A stretch of DNA of 64,000 nt from Arenicola marina (Eukaryota > Annelida > Polychaeta > Arenicolidae), in assembly GCA_964019135.1 (NCBI GenBank), contig OZ025263.1, positions 18,267,123 through 18,331,122 on the forward strand. Direction: 5' to 3'. Position 1 is the stretch's first letter. Each line of letters begins with the position of its first letter. Below the pieces are notes generated by a model. That model saw nothing but the letters and a program-made list of their open reading frames with translations, searched no databases and was not told where the DNA came from. The position numbers were made by a program, and so were the translations under genes. Of this stretch, positions 22,901 through 33,599 are shown piece after piece.

Positions 22901-24800
22901 ATGTCCGTATTGGTAGGCAATGTCCTTATTGGTAGCCAATGTCATTATTGGTAGCCAATGTCCTTATTGGTAGCCAATGTCTTTATTGGTAGCCAATGTC
23001 CTTATTGGTAGCCAATGTCTTTGTTGGTAGCCAATGTCTTTATTGGTAGGCAATGTCCTTATTGGTAGCCAATGTCTTTATTGGTAGCCAATGTCATTAT
23101 TGGTAGCCAATGTCTTTATTGGTAGTCAATGTCCTTATTGGTAGCCGATGTCTTTATTGGTAGCCAATGTCTTTATTGGTAGCCAATGTCCTTATTGGTA
23201 GCCAATGTCTCTATTGGTAGCCAATGTCCTTATTGGTAGCCAATGTCTCTATTGGTAGCCAATGTCTCTCTTTGGAAGCCAATGTCTTTATTGATAGCCA
23301 ATGTTTTTATTGGTAGTCAATGTTTTTATTGGTAGCCAATGTCTCTCTTTGGTAGCCAATGTCCGTATTGGTAGCCAATGTCTTTATTGGTAGCCAATGT
23401 CCTTATTGGTAGCCAATGTCTTTATTGGTAGCCAATGTCTTTATTGGTAGCCAATGTCTTTATGGGCAGGCAATGTCTTTATTGATAGCCAATGTCCTTA
23501 TTGGTAGCCAATGTCTTTATTGGTAGCCAATGTCCTTATTGGCAGCCAATGTCATTATTGGTAGCCAATGTCTTTGTTGGTAGCCAATGTCTTTATTGGA
23601 AGCCAATGTCAGTAATTGGTAGTCAATGTCTTTATTGGTAGCCAATGTCCTTATTGGTAGCCAATGTCATTATTGGTAGCCAATGTCTTTATTGGTAGCC
23701 AATGTCTTTGTTGGTAGCCAATGTCTTTATTGGTAGCCAATGTCTTTATTGGTGACCAATGTCCTTATTGGTAGCCAATGTCTTTATTGGTAACCAATGT
23801 CTTTGTTGGTAGCCAATGTCTTTATTGGTAGCCAATGTCTTTGTTGGTAGCCAATGTCTTTATTGGTAGGCAATGTCCTTATTGGTAGCCAATGTCATTA
23901 TTGGTAGCCAATGTCCTTATTGGTAGCCAATGTCTTTATTGGTAGCCAATGTCTTTATTGGTAGCCAATGTCCTTATTGGTAGCCAATGTCTTTATTGGT
24001 AGCCAATGTCTTTATTGGTAGCCGATGTCTTTATTGGTAGCCAATGTCTTTATTGGTAGCCAATGTCCTTATTGGTAGCCAATGTCTCTATTGGTAGCCA
24101 ATGTCCTTATTGGTAGCCAATGTCTCTATTGGTAGCCAATGTCTCTCTTTGGAAGCCAATGTCTTTATTGGTAGCCAATGTTTTTATTGGTAGTCAATGT
24201 CTTTATTGGTAGCCAATGTCTCTCTTTGGTAGCCAATGTCCGTATTGGTAGCCAATGTCTTTATTGGTAGCCAATGTCTTTATTGGTAGCCAATGTCTTT
24301 ATGGGCAGGCAATGTCTTTATTGATAGCCAATGTCTTTATTGGTAGCCAATATCCTTATTGGTAGCCAATGTCTTTATTGGTAGCCAATGTCCTTATTGG
24401 TAATCAATGTCCTTATTGGTAGTCAATGTCCTTATTGGTAGCCAATGTCTTTATTGGTAGCCAATGTTTTTGTTGGTAGCCAATGTCTTTATTGGTAGAC
24501 AATGTCATTATTGGTAGCCAATGTCATTATTGGTAGCCAATGTCTTTATTGGTAGGCAATGTCTTTATTGGTAGCCAATGTCCTTATTGGTAGCCAATGT
24601 CCTTATTGGTAGCCAATGTCTTTATTGGTAGCCAATGTCTTTATTGGTAGCCAATGTCCTTATTGGTAGCCAATGTCTTTATTGGTAGCCAATGTCTTTA
24701 TTGGTAGCCAATGTCTTTATTGGTAGCCAATGTCTTTATTGGTAGCCAATGTCTTTATTGGTAGCCAATGTCTTTATTGGTAGACAATGTCCTTATGCGA
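16920..24800 (+). repeat. 19-bp CCAAT satellite, main array (about 414 units)
   Basis: Unit CCAATGTCTTTATTGGTAG with frequent CTTTA/CCTTA/CTTTG alternation and rarer forms such as CTCTCTTTGG. Each consensus unit has CCAAT and its inverted partner ATTGG around a 6-nt spacer, so every unit can form a short hairpin and presents a CCAAT box on both strands. Higher-order structure is clear: rare variants at 19857 and 21951, and at 21051 and 23145, are 2094 bp apart, and another marker pair (17821, 19857) is 2036 bp apart. No spacer or gene interrupts the array. Confidence 0.98.
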
Positions 24801-25190
24801 AGTCAATGTGATAATTGTTGTATCGATGTCTTTAATAATGGCCAGTGTTTGATTGGTAGTCAATGGCCTTATCGGTAGTCAAAGTCCTTATTTGTAGTCA
24901 CTGTCCTTTGGCAAAGTCAATATCGTCATTCATACATCAACGCCAGTAGGGTTGTAAGACATTTATTGGTATGCTACCTCTCGTCTCCTTCCGGTTTATT
25001 GTTGTGGTTACCACTTTACCTTATGTGACGATTTCCATTAAAGTGATTTAACTATTACCAAGGTCGTTGAAGTGTCGCATGACTTATAGCAGATATATCA
25101 ATCTTTATTCCATTGGCGCAATGTCTTTATTAGGAGTCAATGTTCTTATTATTAGTCAATGTCCTTATAGAAAGTCAATGACCTTATGGC
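24801..25190 (+). repeat. Decayed right edge of the 19-bp satellite
   Basis: Recognisable but diverged units (GTCAATGGCCTTATCGGTAG, GTCAATGTCCTTATAG) are mixed with unique AT-rich DNA at 24950-25100. The pattern fits an array edge that has escaped homogenisation. Confidence 0.8.
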
Positions 25191-26590
25191 TAAGGGCGGT
25201 GGGCGTGCAAAGTGATTATTAAATATATGGCAGGAAATGAACATCGTGTATCTACCAACGCAAAGAAAGAAACCTGTTTTTTTAGATGGGTTTGAGTGGG
25301 TGGGGGTGGGGGAGGTAGAACGCCATTTCCCTAATGTCCCAGAGGAATAAACGATTTGCTTATTTGAAATTTCCCCAAGTCTACAAGCGACCCCCACCAG
25401 CTGAGAACGAAACAGACATAGTCGGATCGTCCCGTCACCACCAGCTGAGAACGAAACAGACACAGTCGGATCGTCCCGTCACCACCAGCTGAGAACGAAA
25501 CAGACATAGTCGGCTCGTCCCGCCCAGCATAAAAACAGATGGGAAGAAAATGATAAATATGCGGTGCTGATGTCTGGCATGGCTTCACCGCCTCCCTCCC
25601 CCCCCTTCCATCCCCAGCCCCCCCCCCCCCCGCTAAGGTTAAGCAGTCAGCAGGAGGGTGTGTGGAGGGTGTAGGGGGCGGGGGTACCGAGGGGCAGATA
25701 GCACTAGCGCCACCTGGGGACGAGTTCATTATCCGTAACGGCCTTTGTCTGGACAAGCCACCCCACGCCACCCTACCCCCCTCTAGCGGGCGGTTGGAGA
25801 ACTAGCGCGGGGCCATCTGCCTGGTTGGGATCGTCAGGACTCCGGGATTAACTGCTGCACCGAAAACTGGTGAAAACACTGATTGCTCCCAAAACGTGGT
25901 GCGTACCAGCGAAAACCTAACAGGACATGGTAACAGCATAGCTATTGGCGACCTGCATACTGATGGAACCATACGTCTTGGGGCCAAGGAGGGGGGGGGG
26001 TATTGTCTGTCGTGAACGGTAAAGGGCAGAGTGAGGGGGAGGGGCGGGGGGGCATGTCAAGATATGCTAAAACCATATCCTATGTTAGCATCGCAGCATG
26101 TGCTCCAGCAGTGACTGTAAGTAACTAATACGTGAGTAATACCTAATCTACTTTTTCGAAATATATCGATCATAATTAACCCTTAGGACATGTATTAAAC
26201 TAAAATTAACTAGACATATATTAAACTAACATGTAAGGAAATATATATACAGTTTCAACTAATCTAACAGTTGAGAAATATTTTGAGGATATCTAAAGTT
26301 TAAGCAATATACTGAATAAGTATAGCCAATAAGAAATGTTACAAAAAACATCCTAAAAATATCTAGCATATTTATAAATAGACTGCTAATGTCTGACCTA
26401 AAAGAAGGACGTAACTACTACGCGGTTTATTCGGAGCGTCACCTAACGATGATAAATATTCAGGACGCGTTAACCGATTCTGGGTGAAGGAAGGGAAGAG
26501 CGGAGGCACGTCCCCGGGGTAGCCCCCTACTCTTTGCAAGGAAGGACATGAGATATTTATCTTGCGACTATACACACAGACATGGCCACA
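25191..26590. other. Unique sequence with a short 44-bp repeat, no gene seen
   Basis: Three 44-bp units (CCACCAGCTGAGAACGAAAC plus AGACATAGTCGGATCGTCCC) lie at 25394-25525. A C-rich tract lies at 25600-25632 and G-rich tracts at 25300-25315 and 25990-26055. A minus-strand CTCF-like motif (GCGCCACCTGGGGA on the plus strand, 25707-25720; 12 of 14 matches) lies near the middle. Positions 26130-26400 are AT-rich. The minus-strand open frame across 25331-25771 is partly the 44-bp repeat and has no recognisable domain. Confidence 0.5.
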
Positions 26591-26690
26591 GCAGGGCTCG
26601 AACTACCTATCCACCTGCCGTTAGGCTCTCAGGTGGCCAGAACACTCAAGGCGAGCGCTCTTACCCACTGAACTATCGGGGCGGCCCCAG
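26590..26690 (-). mobile_element. tRNA-derived SINE head
   Basis: On the minus strand the sequence has an A-box-like TAGTTCAGTGGG followed by TAAGAGCGCTCGCC (A box at 26665-26676 in plus coordinates) and a B-box-like GTTCGAGCCC (26594-26603). Between them CCACCTG and CAGGTGG can pair as a stem. The A-to-B spacing is larger than in most tRNAs, so a SINE head or tRNA pseudogene is more likely than a working tRNA. The 3' limit towards lower coordinates is not defined. Confidence 0.7.
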
Positions 26691-26835
26691 TTAGTTATAT
26701 ATTGGCGGAGGTATGGCCACGGACATTATCGTGGTACCAGAGACTCCGCGGGAGGCGGACACCGATATAACCGCATTTTCGTGTTCAGTTTTTCACTGCT
26801 TCTTTAAACAGCCAGCTTAGGAAAATCACCTTGGG

Positions 26836-26985
26836 GTGTTCCTACCACCTAGTTCTACAACTGTTCCTGCCACCTAGTTCTACAACTGTTCCTACCACCT
26901 AGTTCTACAACTGTTCCTACCACCTAGTTCTACAACTGTTCCTACCACCTAGTTCTACAACTGTTCCTGCCACCTAGTTCTACAA
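26836..26985 (+). repeat. 25-bp minisatellite, 6 units
   Basis: Six nearly identical units of CTACCACCTAGTTCTACAAC plus TGTTC; some read CTGCC in place of CTACC. It is followed at once by a strong splice-donor-like CCCAGGTGAGT near 26990, but there is no plausible exon upstream. Confidence 0.95.
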
Positions 26986-27262
26986 GCCCCAGGTGAGTCT
27001 ACTCGCATATGTCCGTCATGTGGACTGGGGTTTAAGCTAACCAGGATATCACATATGCAGTCGGGTGAAATATATCTTTGACACGCATATCCAGTATTGT
27101 ATTTTTCTAGAATAACCATACGATTTCACGTGTTGAACATAATTATGTACAAAACCGCAACGAGGGTTCTGACATTGACGATACTTGATCCGCTGAATAT
27201 GGCAGAACAATTATGAAGAAAACAGCACAATTCTGTCTCAATTGCAGGGATAAAACACCATC

Positions 27263-27514
27263 AGGGACAGACCATGTGATATCCAAGGGGGGGACTTTTG
27301 ATTTTTGTGGGGGGGGTATACTTGTGATGGCTTGATTTTCTTTTGATCTGCCCAAAATTATTCAGCTTCATAGCACGAGGACATGATTTGTGTTTTGCAA
27401 GAAAGAGAGAACAACAATTAAATCCTGATTTTTTTAAAGCTAAATTCCCAGCCAGATTTTTGTTGCACAGAAAAGCATATCCCCCTCCCCCTGGATATCA
27501 AATGGTCCGTCCCT
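27263..27514. mobile_element. MITE with imperfect terminal inverted repeats
   Basis: The left end starts AGGGACAGACCATGTGATAT (27263-27282), and the right end reads, on the minus strand, AGGGACGGACCATTTGATAT (27495-27514). They agree at 18 of 20 positions and continue into CCA and G-rich subterminal DNA. The 252-bp length, AT-rich core and lack of coding capacity fit a miniature non-autonomous DNA transposon. I could not define a target-site duplication, so the superfamily is not assigned. Confidence 0.75.
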
Positions 27515-28344
27515 AAGACATAACAAATAAAATGCCGTTACGCATCTAGCGTTCGTAGGCTATTTCTCTACGTTGTAACACCATTGTATGTCATAAAAAT
27601 GAAAACATACCATTAGAAGAACTTTTTTGGTATTTCAAATAAGGGGTCATTCGGTTAAGGCAGAAATTTCCTAGCAATACACATCAACAAGATGCACTAC
27701 GTGACTCATATGCCTAATGAATTATTCACAGTGCAGTGCTGCTTGCTTGGAGAGTATCTGTGCGCATGGGATCTGTCTAGGCAGCTTCGAAGTGTCCAAC
27801 AGAGGGAAAAAACTTGCTACTTAATAACCGGCATCTTATCGTTCGCTCTTCACTCCGTTGCCGCAGTATTTAACGACAATGTAATTTGGCCAACCAATAA
27901 ACATCTTACTCCCACCGCGTCTATTTCCTTCCAGTCCCATGCTGGAGCCAGCGACGGGGCGGGTAAGCGCCTTAACGCCACGTGGCACTGGGCGATAATA
28001 CGTGTGAGGCAGATAAAACCCCAAATTTATGTGACGGTTACCGATCGCAGGTTGCCCCCTAGTGGTGGAACATGGACACCGGAGTGGAGATGACTGATAT
28101 GATACAAACCGCCGTCCGGCAAAAACGGAATGAAAGCCAACTGGAGCGGGTACTTAAACAGCGGGTGTATTAGAGGGACCTGGCAGCGGCGAGGGGCTAC
28201 AGGCTGGGTATGGACGGGGGGCGTCCCTGTGGTCGAGTGGGCTATGGGCTCGGCGGGTGTCTGTGGTTATATCAGCATCGGACTGGCGACTGGAGGGCCA
28301 TTTGGTAATGTCATCACTGGCGAGTCAACGCGCGTATTTAGGCG
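27515..28344. other. Unique sequence, no gene seen
   Basis: An open frame at 27692-28093 starts at an ordinary ATG and has no recognisable domain. A minus-strand CTCF-like motif (TTGCCCCCTAGTGG on the plus strand, 28052-28065) matches the core consensus at 13 of 14 positions. Confidence 0.5.
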
Positions 28345-28900
28345 GTACGGTTCTTACTGATGCGTCAATGTCCTTACTGGGGCGTCAGTATTCTTGAGCG
28401 TGCGCCAATGTCCTTACTGGTGCGTCAGTATTCTTGAGCGTGCGCCAATGTCCTTACTGGTGCGTCAATATCCTTACTGGGGCGTCAGTATTCTTGAGCG
28501 TGCGCCAATGTCCTTACTGGCGCGTCAATGTCGTTACTGGTGTGTCAATATACTTACTGGTAGGTCAATATCCTTACTGGTGCGTCACTGTCCTTACTGG
28601 TGCGTCAATAACCTCACCCGTGCGTCAATATCCTTACGGGTGCGTCAATATCCTTACTGGTGCGTCACTGTCCTTACTGGTAGGTCAATATCTTTACCGG
28701 TGCGTCAGTATCCTTACTGGTGCGTCAATATTTTTGCTCGTGCGTCAATGTCCTTACTGGTGCGTTAGTATCCTTACTGGTAGGTCAAATCCTTACCGCT
28801 GCGTCAGTATCCCTACCGGTGCGTCAGTATCCCTACCGGTGCGTCAGTGTCCTTACTGGTGTGTCAATGTACTTACTGGTGCGTCAATGTCCTTACCACT
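28345..28900 (+). repeat. 20-bp minisatellite, about 28 units
   Basis: Unit GCGTCAATGTCCTTACTGGT with many substitutions, including a block where TTCTTGAGCG alternates. The core CAATGTCCTTACTGG resembles the 19-bp satellite core CAATGTCCTTATTGG, so the two arrays appear to share an ancestor. Fragments of the same unit recur at 29311-29355. Confidence 0.95.
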
Positions 28901-30424
28901 CTCTGCCTTCGACTCACTCCGCTAGGGCTCCATTATATCTCTGTTGTCGCCTACTTCCTCAATGCTTTTTCACACTTACTCGCCAGGGCGGCGCTGCGCA
29001 TATTGATAAGAAAAATGCGTCGCGCATTCTACAAATTAGTGTTGGGACCCAGCCTAAGCCTAATAACACATGAAATCAGGAGATGAAAAGAAAGAGTTTT
29101 GTCACAATTATAACTTTTTCGAAAGGGTACATGATGTTTTTTGCTGCATAAAATACGCAAGGCTCGTTATTTTTATGTTTTATTATTGACAACTTCAATG
29201 CCGCAAGAAATTACAGCTGATTTGACCGTTTTTCAAGAATCTTGAGATTTGCCCCCGGCCGACAGCAGCGGTAAAAGCTAGCTTGCGTAGCGCCACCGTG
29301 CGGGGAGCTTGTGTCCTTACCAGTGCGTCACTGTCCTCACTGGTGTGTCAGTATCCGATGGCTAGGCCAACGCTCCCCCCCCCCCCTACTGGCCCGTCCT
29401 GTGGGTGCACTAGTTCCCTTCATGGCGACCGCCGTTGGTGCAGTCCCGTTATACCGGCTCTCCCTGTCCATGGACACACCAGACTATGTCTATGGCTTCG
29501 TAATACCGCCGCTGTCACTGACACAACATCAGACACCCGTCGTGTAAACGGATTACCCTATATATAACATGTGCCAACAGACCCTTTCAATAACCCACTG
29601 ACTGAAGGCTCTTATATTGACTCTTTAATCACATGTGACTTTATCAGACTGGGTCCCCCCCCCCCCTCGCCTCTCCCATAAATTATGAGCCGCCTGACCC
29701 CCCTAAATGTAACCGGACCCCCTCCAGCCCCTCCACCACCCCGGCTCACTCCACCACCCACCCTTCCAGTGCAGGGAGCACATGGGATGGTGCATACACG
29801 GCACCACACCCCCACCCCTCCGAGCCCCCTGCCCCTCCCTCTTCCCCCAGAGTCTCAAGGGGAGTCGCCTATGCATGAAATATGCAAGGCTTGCACCAAC
29901 AAGACAGGGGAAATGTGAGCTTTTGGAACCTGTAATTAAATATGTAAGGGCATCTGCCAGGAATGCCGCTGGGTGGCGCTGCCTCGAGCAGTATGTATAT
30001 ATATATATGTTCATATATATATATATATATATCTTTACAGCGGTGACACGGCGCCGTTTGCCTGATGGGGTGGTAATAGGGAGGGACTTCAAAGCAGGAA
30101 GCACTGGCTTGACCAGGGGGCCAGGGGGAGGTAGGGGGGCGGGAGGGCGGGGAGGGGGCGGTGACACCAGTAATTGGCCTATATAGCTGACGGCGGAGGC
30201 AGAAATCAAAGCTGGCACATGGCAGCTGGTAGCCCAATGGTCTCTAATTGTACTTTTTTTGGGGAGACCCTTCCCCGCGTCCCTCCTTATGGTAGCAGCA
30301 GCTGACTGTGGTGGTGACATCCATAGCGCACCCCCCCCCCCTACTCCCTACACCACCCGGCTGCTGGCTGTGATGGTGACATCCACAGCGCACCACCACC
30401 CTCCCCCCCCCCCGCTCCCACACT
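28901..30424. other. Mixed low-complexity and unique sequence, no gene seen
   Basis: Contains remnants of the 20-bp unit (29311-29355), C-rich stretches at 29655-29830, an AT dinucleotide run at 29995-30033, a G-rich run at 30115-30165, and a tandem duplication of about 65 bp (GTGACATCCAYAGCGCAC and its surroundings) at 30290-30400. Open frames on both strands are Pro- or Gly-rich and compositional. Confidence 0.5.
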
Positions 30425-30501
30425 GCTCCTGACCAAGGCCTGAACCCCTCCTTCATGCCACCCGTTGGCATGAAGGAGGGGTTCAGGCCTTGGCCAGGAG
30501 C
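30425..30501. other. Near-perfect 35-bp inverted repeat (hairpin)
   Basis: Arm 1 at 30425-30459 and arm 2 at 30467-30501 are reverse complements with one mismatch in 35, separated by a 7-nt loop (ACCCGTT). The arms include CTGAACCCCTCCTTCATGCC. Flanks outside the arms are not complementary. It could be a recent fold-back event, a cloning or assembly palindrome, or a transcribed hairpin; the sequence does not decide. Confidence 0.9.
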
Positions 30502-31264
30502 ACCTCCCCCACCTTCCTGTCAAAACCCTAAATCCCTTGTCCACTCCACCCCCCGCACACCCCCCTCTCTATCGCCTCATATCCTACTCGTAAACCCCTC
30601 GTCGAGTCTCCCACCCACATATCCCTTCCATTTGCACTCTCCCAGATAGACATAGGTTCCCAGCTCCCACCTCCCACCACCCACCTCCCACCTCCTATCT
30701 CCCACCTCCCACCTCCCATCTCCTATCTCCCACCTTCCACCTCCCATCTCCCACATCCCACCTCCCATCCCCGACCCGCCCACCCCAAACCAGACCCTAG
30801 GCATCCTAACTTTCCCACCCCCACTCCCTCCCCCGACCAGACCCTAGTCACCTTCTAACTTCTCGCGAGTCATGTATCCTCGTCCTCCATGTTTCTTACT
30901 CTCTCTGTCCGGTCAGTTCATCTGTGTGTCTGGCTGTCTGTGTCTCTCTGTCTGGCTGTCTGTGTCTCTCTGTCTGGCTGTCTCTCTGTCTGTGTGTGTC
31001 TGGCTGTCTGGCCACCTCTCTCGTCCCCATTTCTGTTTACCTCCCTCGATCCCTCATGCCCTCACCCTGGTTGCGCTCCAAGGAGACCGGGGCCGCCCGC
31101 CACCACCGCCTTCCGGACGCCCAGCAGAGTACATAATGCATGAACCACCGTGATCTATGGCCGCCCGCGAGTGGGGGACTCATTGAAATTTGAACGGTGC
31201 TCGGGGTGCGTCGTGCAGGTGTCTCTAGGACGCCAGGCACCCGCCACCCCCACCCCCCCCCCCT
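30502..31264. other. C-rich low-complexity region, no gene seen
   Basis: A 7-bp unit CTCCCAC repeats at about 30660-30770, and a GTCTGGCTGTCTGTGTCTCT unit repeats about three times at 30920-31010. Positions 31235-31265 are C-rich. Open frames are repeat-derived. Confidence 0.6.
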
Positions 31265-31390
31265 CTCCTCTCAGTTGATGGAGCGTGCACCAGTACCACA
31301 GGATTTCCTCTCAGTTGATGGAGCGCGCACCAATACCACAGGATTTCCTCTCAGTTGATGGAGCGCGCACCAATGCCAAAGCAAAGGATT
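31265..31390 (+). repeat. 40-bp tandem repeat, 3 units
   Basis: Three copies of CCTCTCAGTTGATGGAGCG plus CGCACCAATACCACAGGATTT-like sequence. The period is exactly 40 bp between the first two units; the third is diverging. It is unrelated in sequence to the 40-bp satellite at 48729. Confidence 0.9.
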
Positions 31391-31849
31391 TCCTCTTAAT
31401 GTGACTAATGGACGTATGAATGATAATTGGGCCAATAGTGTGAACGCATTGGTTAAAGTAAGCCAGAGATCCTCATAGAATGACTGCACTGCGTTTGCTA
31501 TTTGACCACAAAGGTATATGTGAGGAGCGGAATGCAGACGTACGCAGGTATCCATCCCCTCTGGCAGTACTTCTGTAACCAGCAAGGCGAGCCTTCTTGG
31601 TGTAATGCTTAGCGCACTAGACCAAAGATCAAAAGGTCAATCAAGGAACTACTACCAGAGAAATGCAGCTTTCTTCTACAATATGGTCAATATGGCTGTC
31701 TGTGGAACGCCAAGGAGTAAACCATATGGACAGCTAATAAGAAGAAGCATTTTTTTCATATCGTTCAGATCATGGGCTGCTGGTATCAATTAAGTGCATC
31801 GAGGCGTCGATTCTCTTTCTGTTAACGTGTTAACACAAAACAACTGTTT
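31391..31849. other. Unassigned sequence upstream of the retrotransposon remnant
   Basis: At 31592-31625, TTGGTGTAATGCTTAGCGCACTAGACC-like sequence resembles a tRNA A-box region as in the SINE at 42990, so a SINE fragment is possible. The rest shows no domain and could be a degraded 5' part of the retrotransposon, but I see no endonuclease motifs. Confidence 0.4.
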
Positions 31850-33001
31850 AGCAATAGTCAATACGGATTTCGCTCCAAACATCCGACTGACCTAGCTGTT
31901 TTAGAGGTAGTAGATCGTGTCCTCATATCAATCGACCAAAACCAACTGCCCATTAGTATTTGCTTTGATCTTTCTAAGGCGTTCGACACTATTGATCACG
32001 GCATGTTAATCACAAAAATAAACCATTACAGAATCCGAGGAATGGCCCTGAGTTTGCTGGAGACCTATTTAACAAATAGATCGTAATGTGTTTGTCTGGA
32101 TGACGTCACGTCAAACATGACGAACATAACGACAGGTGTACCACAAGGTTCCATTCTAGGACCATTATTATTCATAATCCATATTAATGACATAGAACAG
32201 TGTAGTAAATTCTTGAAATATATAATATTTGCGGATGATGCCACGCATTTCTTTTCACTTAACATATCTACAGCTGAAACATCCTGTGTTATTATAAATG
32301 GAGAAAAAGAAATGAGTGGTTGTCCTCAAATCAGCTAGTTCTTAACATAGAGAAATCTAAATATATGTTTTTTCATACCCCACAAAGAAAAGTAAACCAA
32401 ATAGAGTTGTTGATTACCAATACACATGTGGAGTGTGTTGATGAATTCAATCTGTTGGGTATCACCATAAACAAACATTTTAAATGGCATAATCATGTAA
32501 GAAATATTGCAAATAAAATAAACAAATCCATTGGCATTATGCATATACTAAAATATATCCTTCCCCAACACGTTTTACTAAGCCTGTATAATTCATTGAT
32601 TCTGCCTCAAATAACAACAGGGGTCCTGCTATGGGGTTATGACAACACCAGTTTGTTTAGATTACAGAATCTACAATGAGGGCTATTACGTAAAGTAAAT
32701 GGAATGCGCACTCCGAACCTCTGTTTAAACAAATGCGATGTCTCAAGATAACAGACATACATAAACTAGTTGCTAAAATTTGATTACAAACGAAAGAACA
32801 TATGTTTTTACCAGTAGAGCCAGACATTCCTTTGCCCGTAAGTATATCAGACATAGTCTTGTTGATCTAATTAATAATGAGTCGACCTCTAGAATAGACA
32901 CACACAGCATACATGGATTCGCAAACTACAACAAAATCACTATTCTAAATAATCACTCCTACGACCGCACCAATGAAAACTGCTGCATATGTCAGTATTA
33001 A
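31850..33001 (+). pseudogene. Non-LTR retrotransposon reverse transcriptase, broken
   Basis: The translation shows conserved reverse transcriptase blocks in order: QYGFRSKHPT, FDLSKAFDTIDHG, TTGVPQGSILGPLLF and the catalytic FADD (32228-32239). After these come the thumb-region words NLLGITINKHFKWHNHV and LYNSLILPQ, then HSEPLFKQMRCL and a C-terminal segment ending NCCIC. This pattern is typical of CR1/Jockey-type non-LTR elements. It is inactive: a TAA at 32084-32086 interrupts the reading frame, a frameshift lies near 32313, and further breaks lie near 32680 and 32780. No endonuclease is seen upstream, so the copy is 5'-truncated, which is usual for this class. Confidence 0.88.
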
Positions 33002-33299
33002 CATTTATTAATGAACAGATAAGTAATCGTTTTTGGGGAGGGGGGTCCAAGGATGGGGTGGGGGGGGTCATTAAAATTTAGTCCAAATCTTTACCCTGTG
33101 TATGATACGCTTTGTTTGTTGTAGGTTCAACTTACGCCATGGAAACTGTTTTTGTGTGGACTGATATATAAAGGTGGCCAGGCGTTAGCTATTAATTCAT
33201 CTTAGCCTGTGTCTCCCAACCTGCAATACCTCTGTAATGCATATGTATTCATATAGCGACATATTTATTTATTTGGTGTAAATAAATGAAATGAACTCA
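33002..33299 (+). mobile_element. Probable 3' untranslated tail of the retrotransposon
   Basis: Follows the last coding block directly and ends in TAAATAAATGAAATGAA, a short-repeat tail of the kind seen at CR1-like 3' ends. The tract GAACTCAGAACTCTGAACTC follows. No target-site duplication could be fixed. Confidence 0.55.
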
Positions 33300-33351
33300 G
33301 AACTCTGAACTCAGTGCAAAGTGCGGTACATATGAGTGTGCTGGGACAAAC

Positions 33352-33561
33352 TCAATTTACGAATCTTGATAGCATAACCAGCTGGATTCCGATGTTCAAA
33401 ATAATTTTGAGAGGATAACATTGTAACAATCTTTCCTCCGATGCATACAATGCAGTGCTGCTGCAAAACGCATTTCTAATATGATCGTAATGGGGACAGA
33501 TACAGATGAAATGATATTCGTCTCCAATGGCTTTTATAAAGCATAGACATTTACATGTCAC
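33352..33561 (-). pseudogene. C-terminal fragment of a second non-LTR element
   Basis: The minus-strand translation reads CKCLCFIKAIGDEYHFICIC, then about 45 residues ending LVMLSRFVN. A CxxxC-like start, the (E/D)EYHF word and an LSRF end are common in the C-terminal tail of animal non-LTR polyproteins. Only about 70 codons remain, with no reverse transcriptase core, and the fragment faces the upstream element. Short length makes this a moderate call. Confidence 0.5.
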
Positions 33562-33599
33562 GTGACGCTGTGTCCGTGCGGCGGCGACAGTGTACCGCT

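Noticed and set aside
16920..24800. CRISPR-like regular repeats
   Set aside because: Units are directly adjacent with no unique spacers, no cas genes are present, and the DNA is from an animal.
26986..27000. Splice donor CCCAGGTGAGT
   Set aside because: The sequence before it is a 25-bp minisatellite with no plausible exon.
27692..28093. 133-codon plus-strand frame
   Set aside because: No domain, and overlapped by an unrelated minus-strand frame of similar quality.
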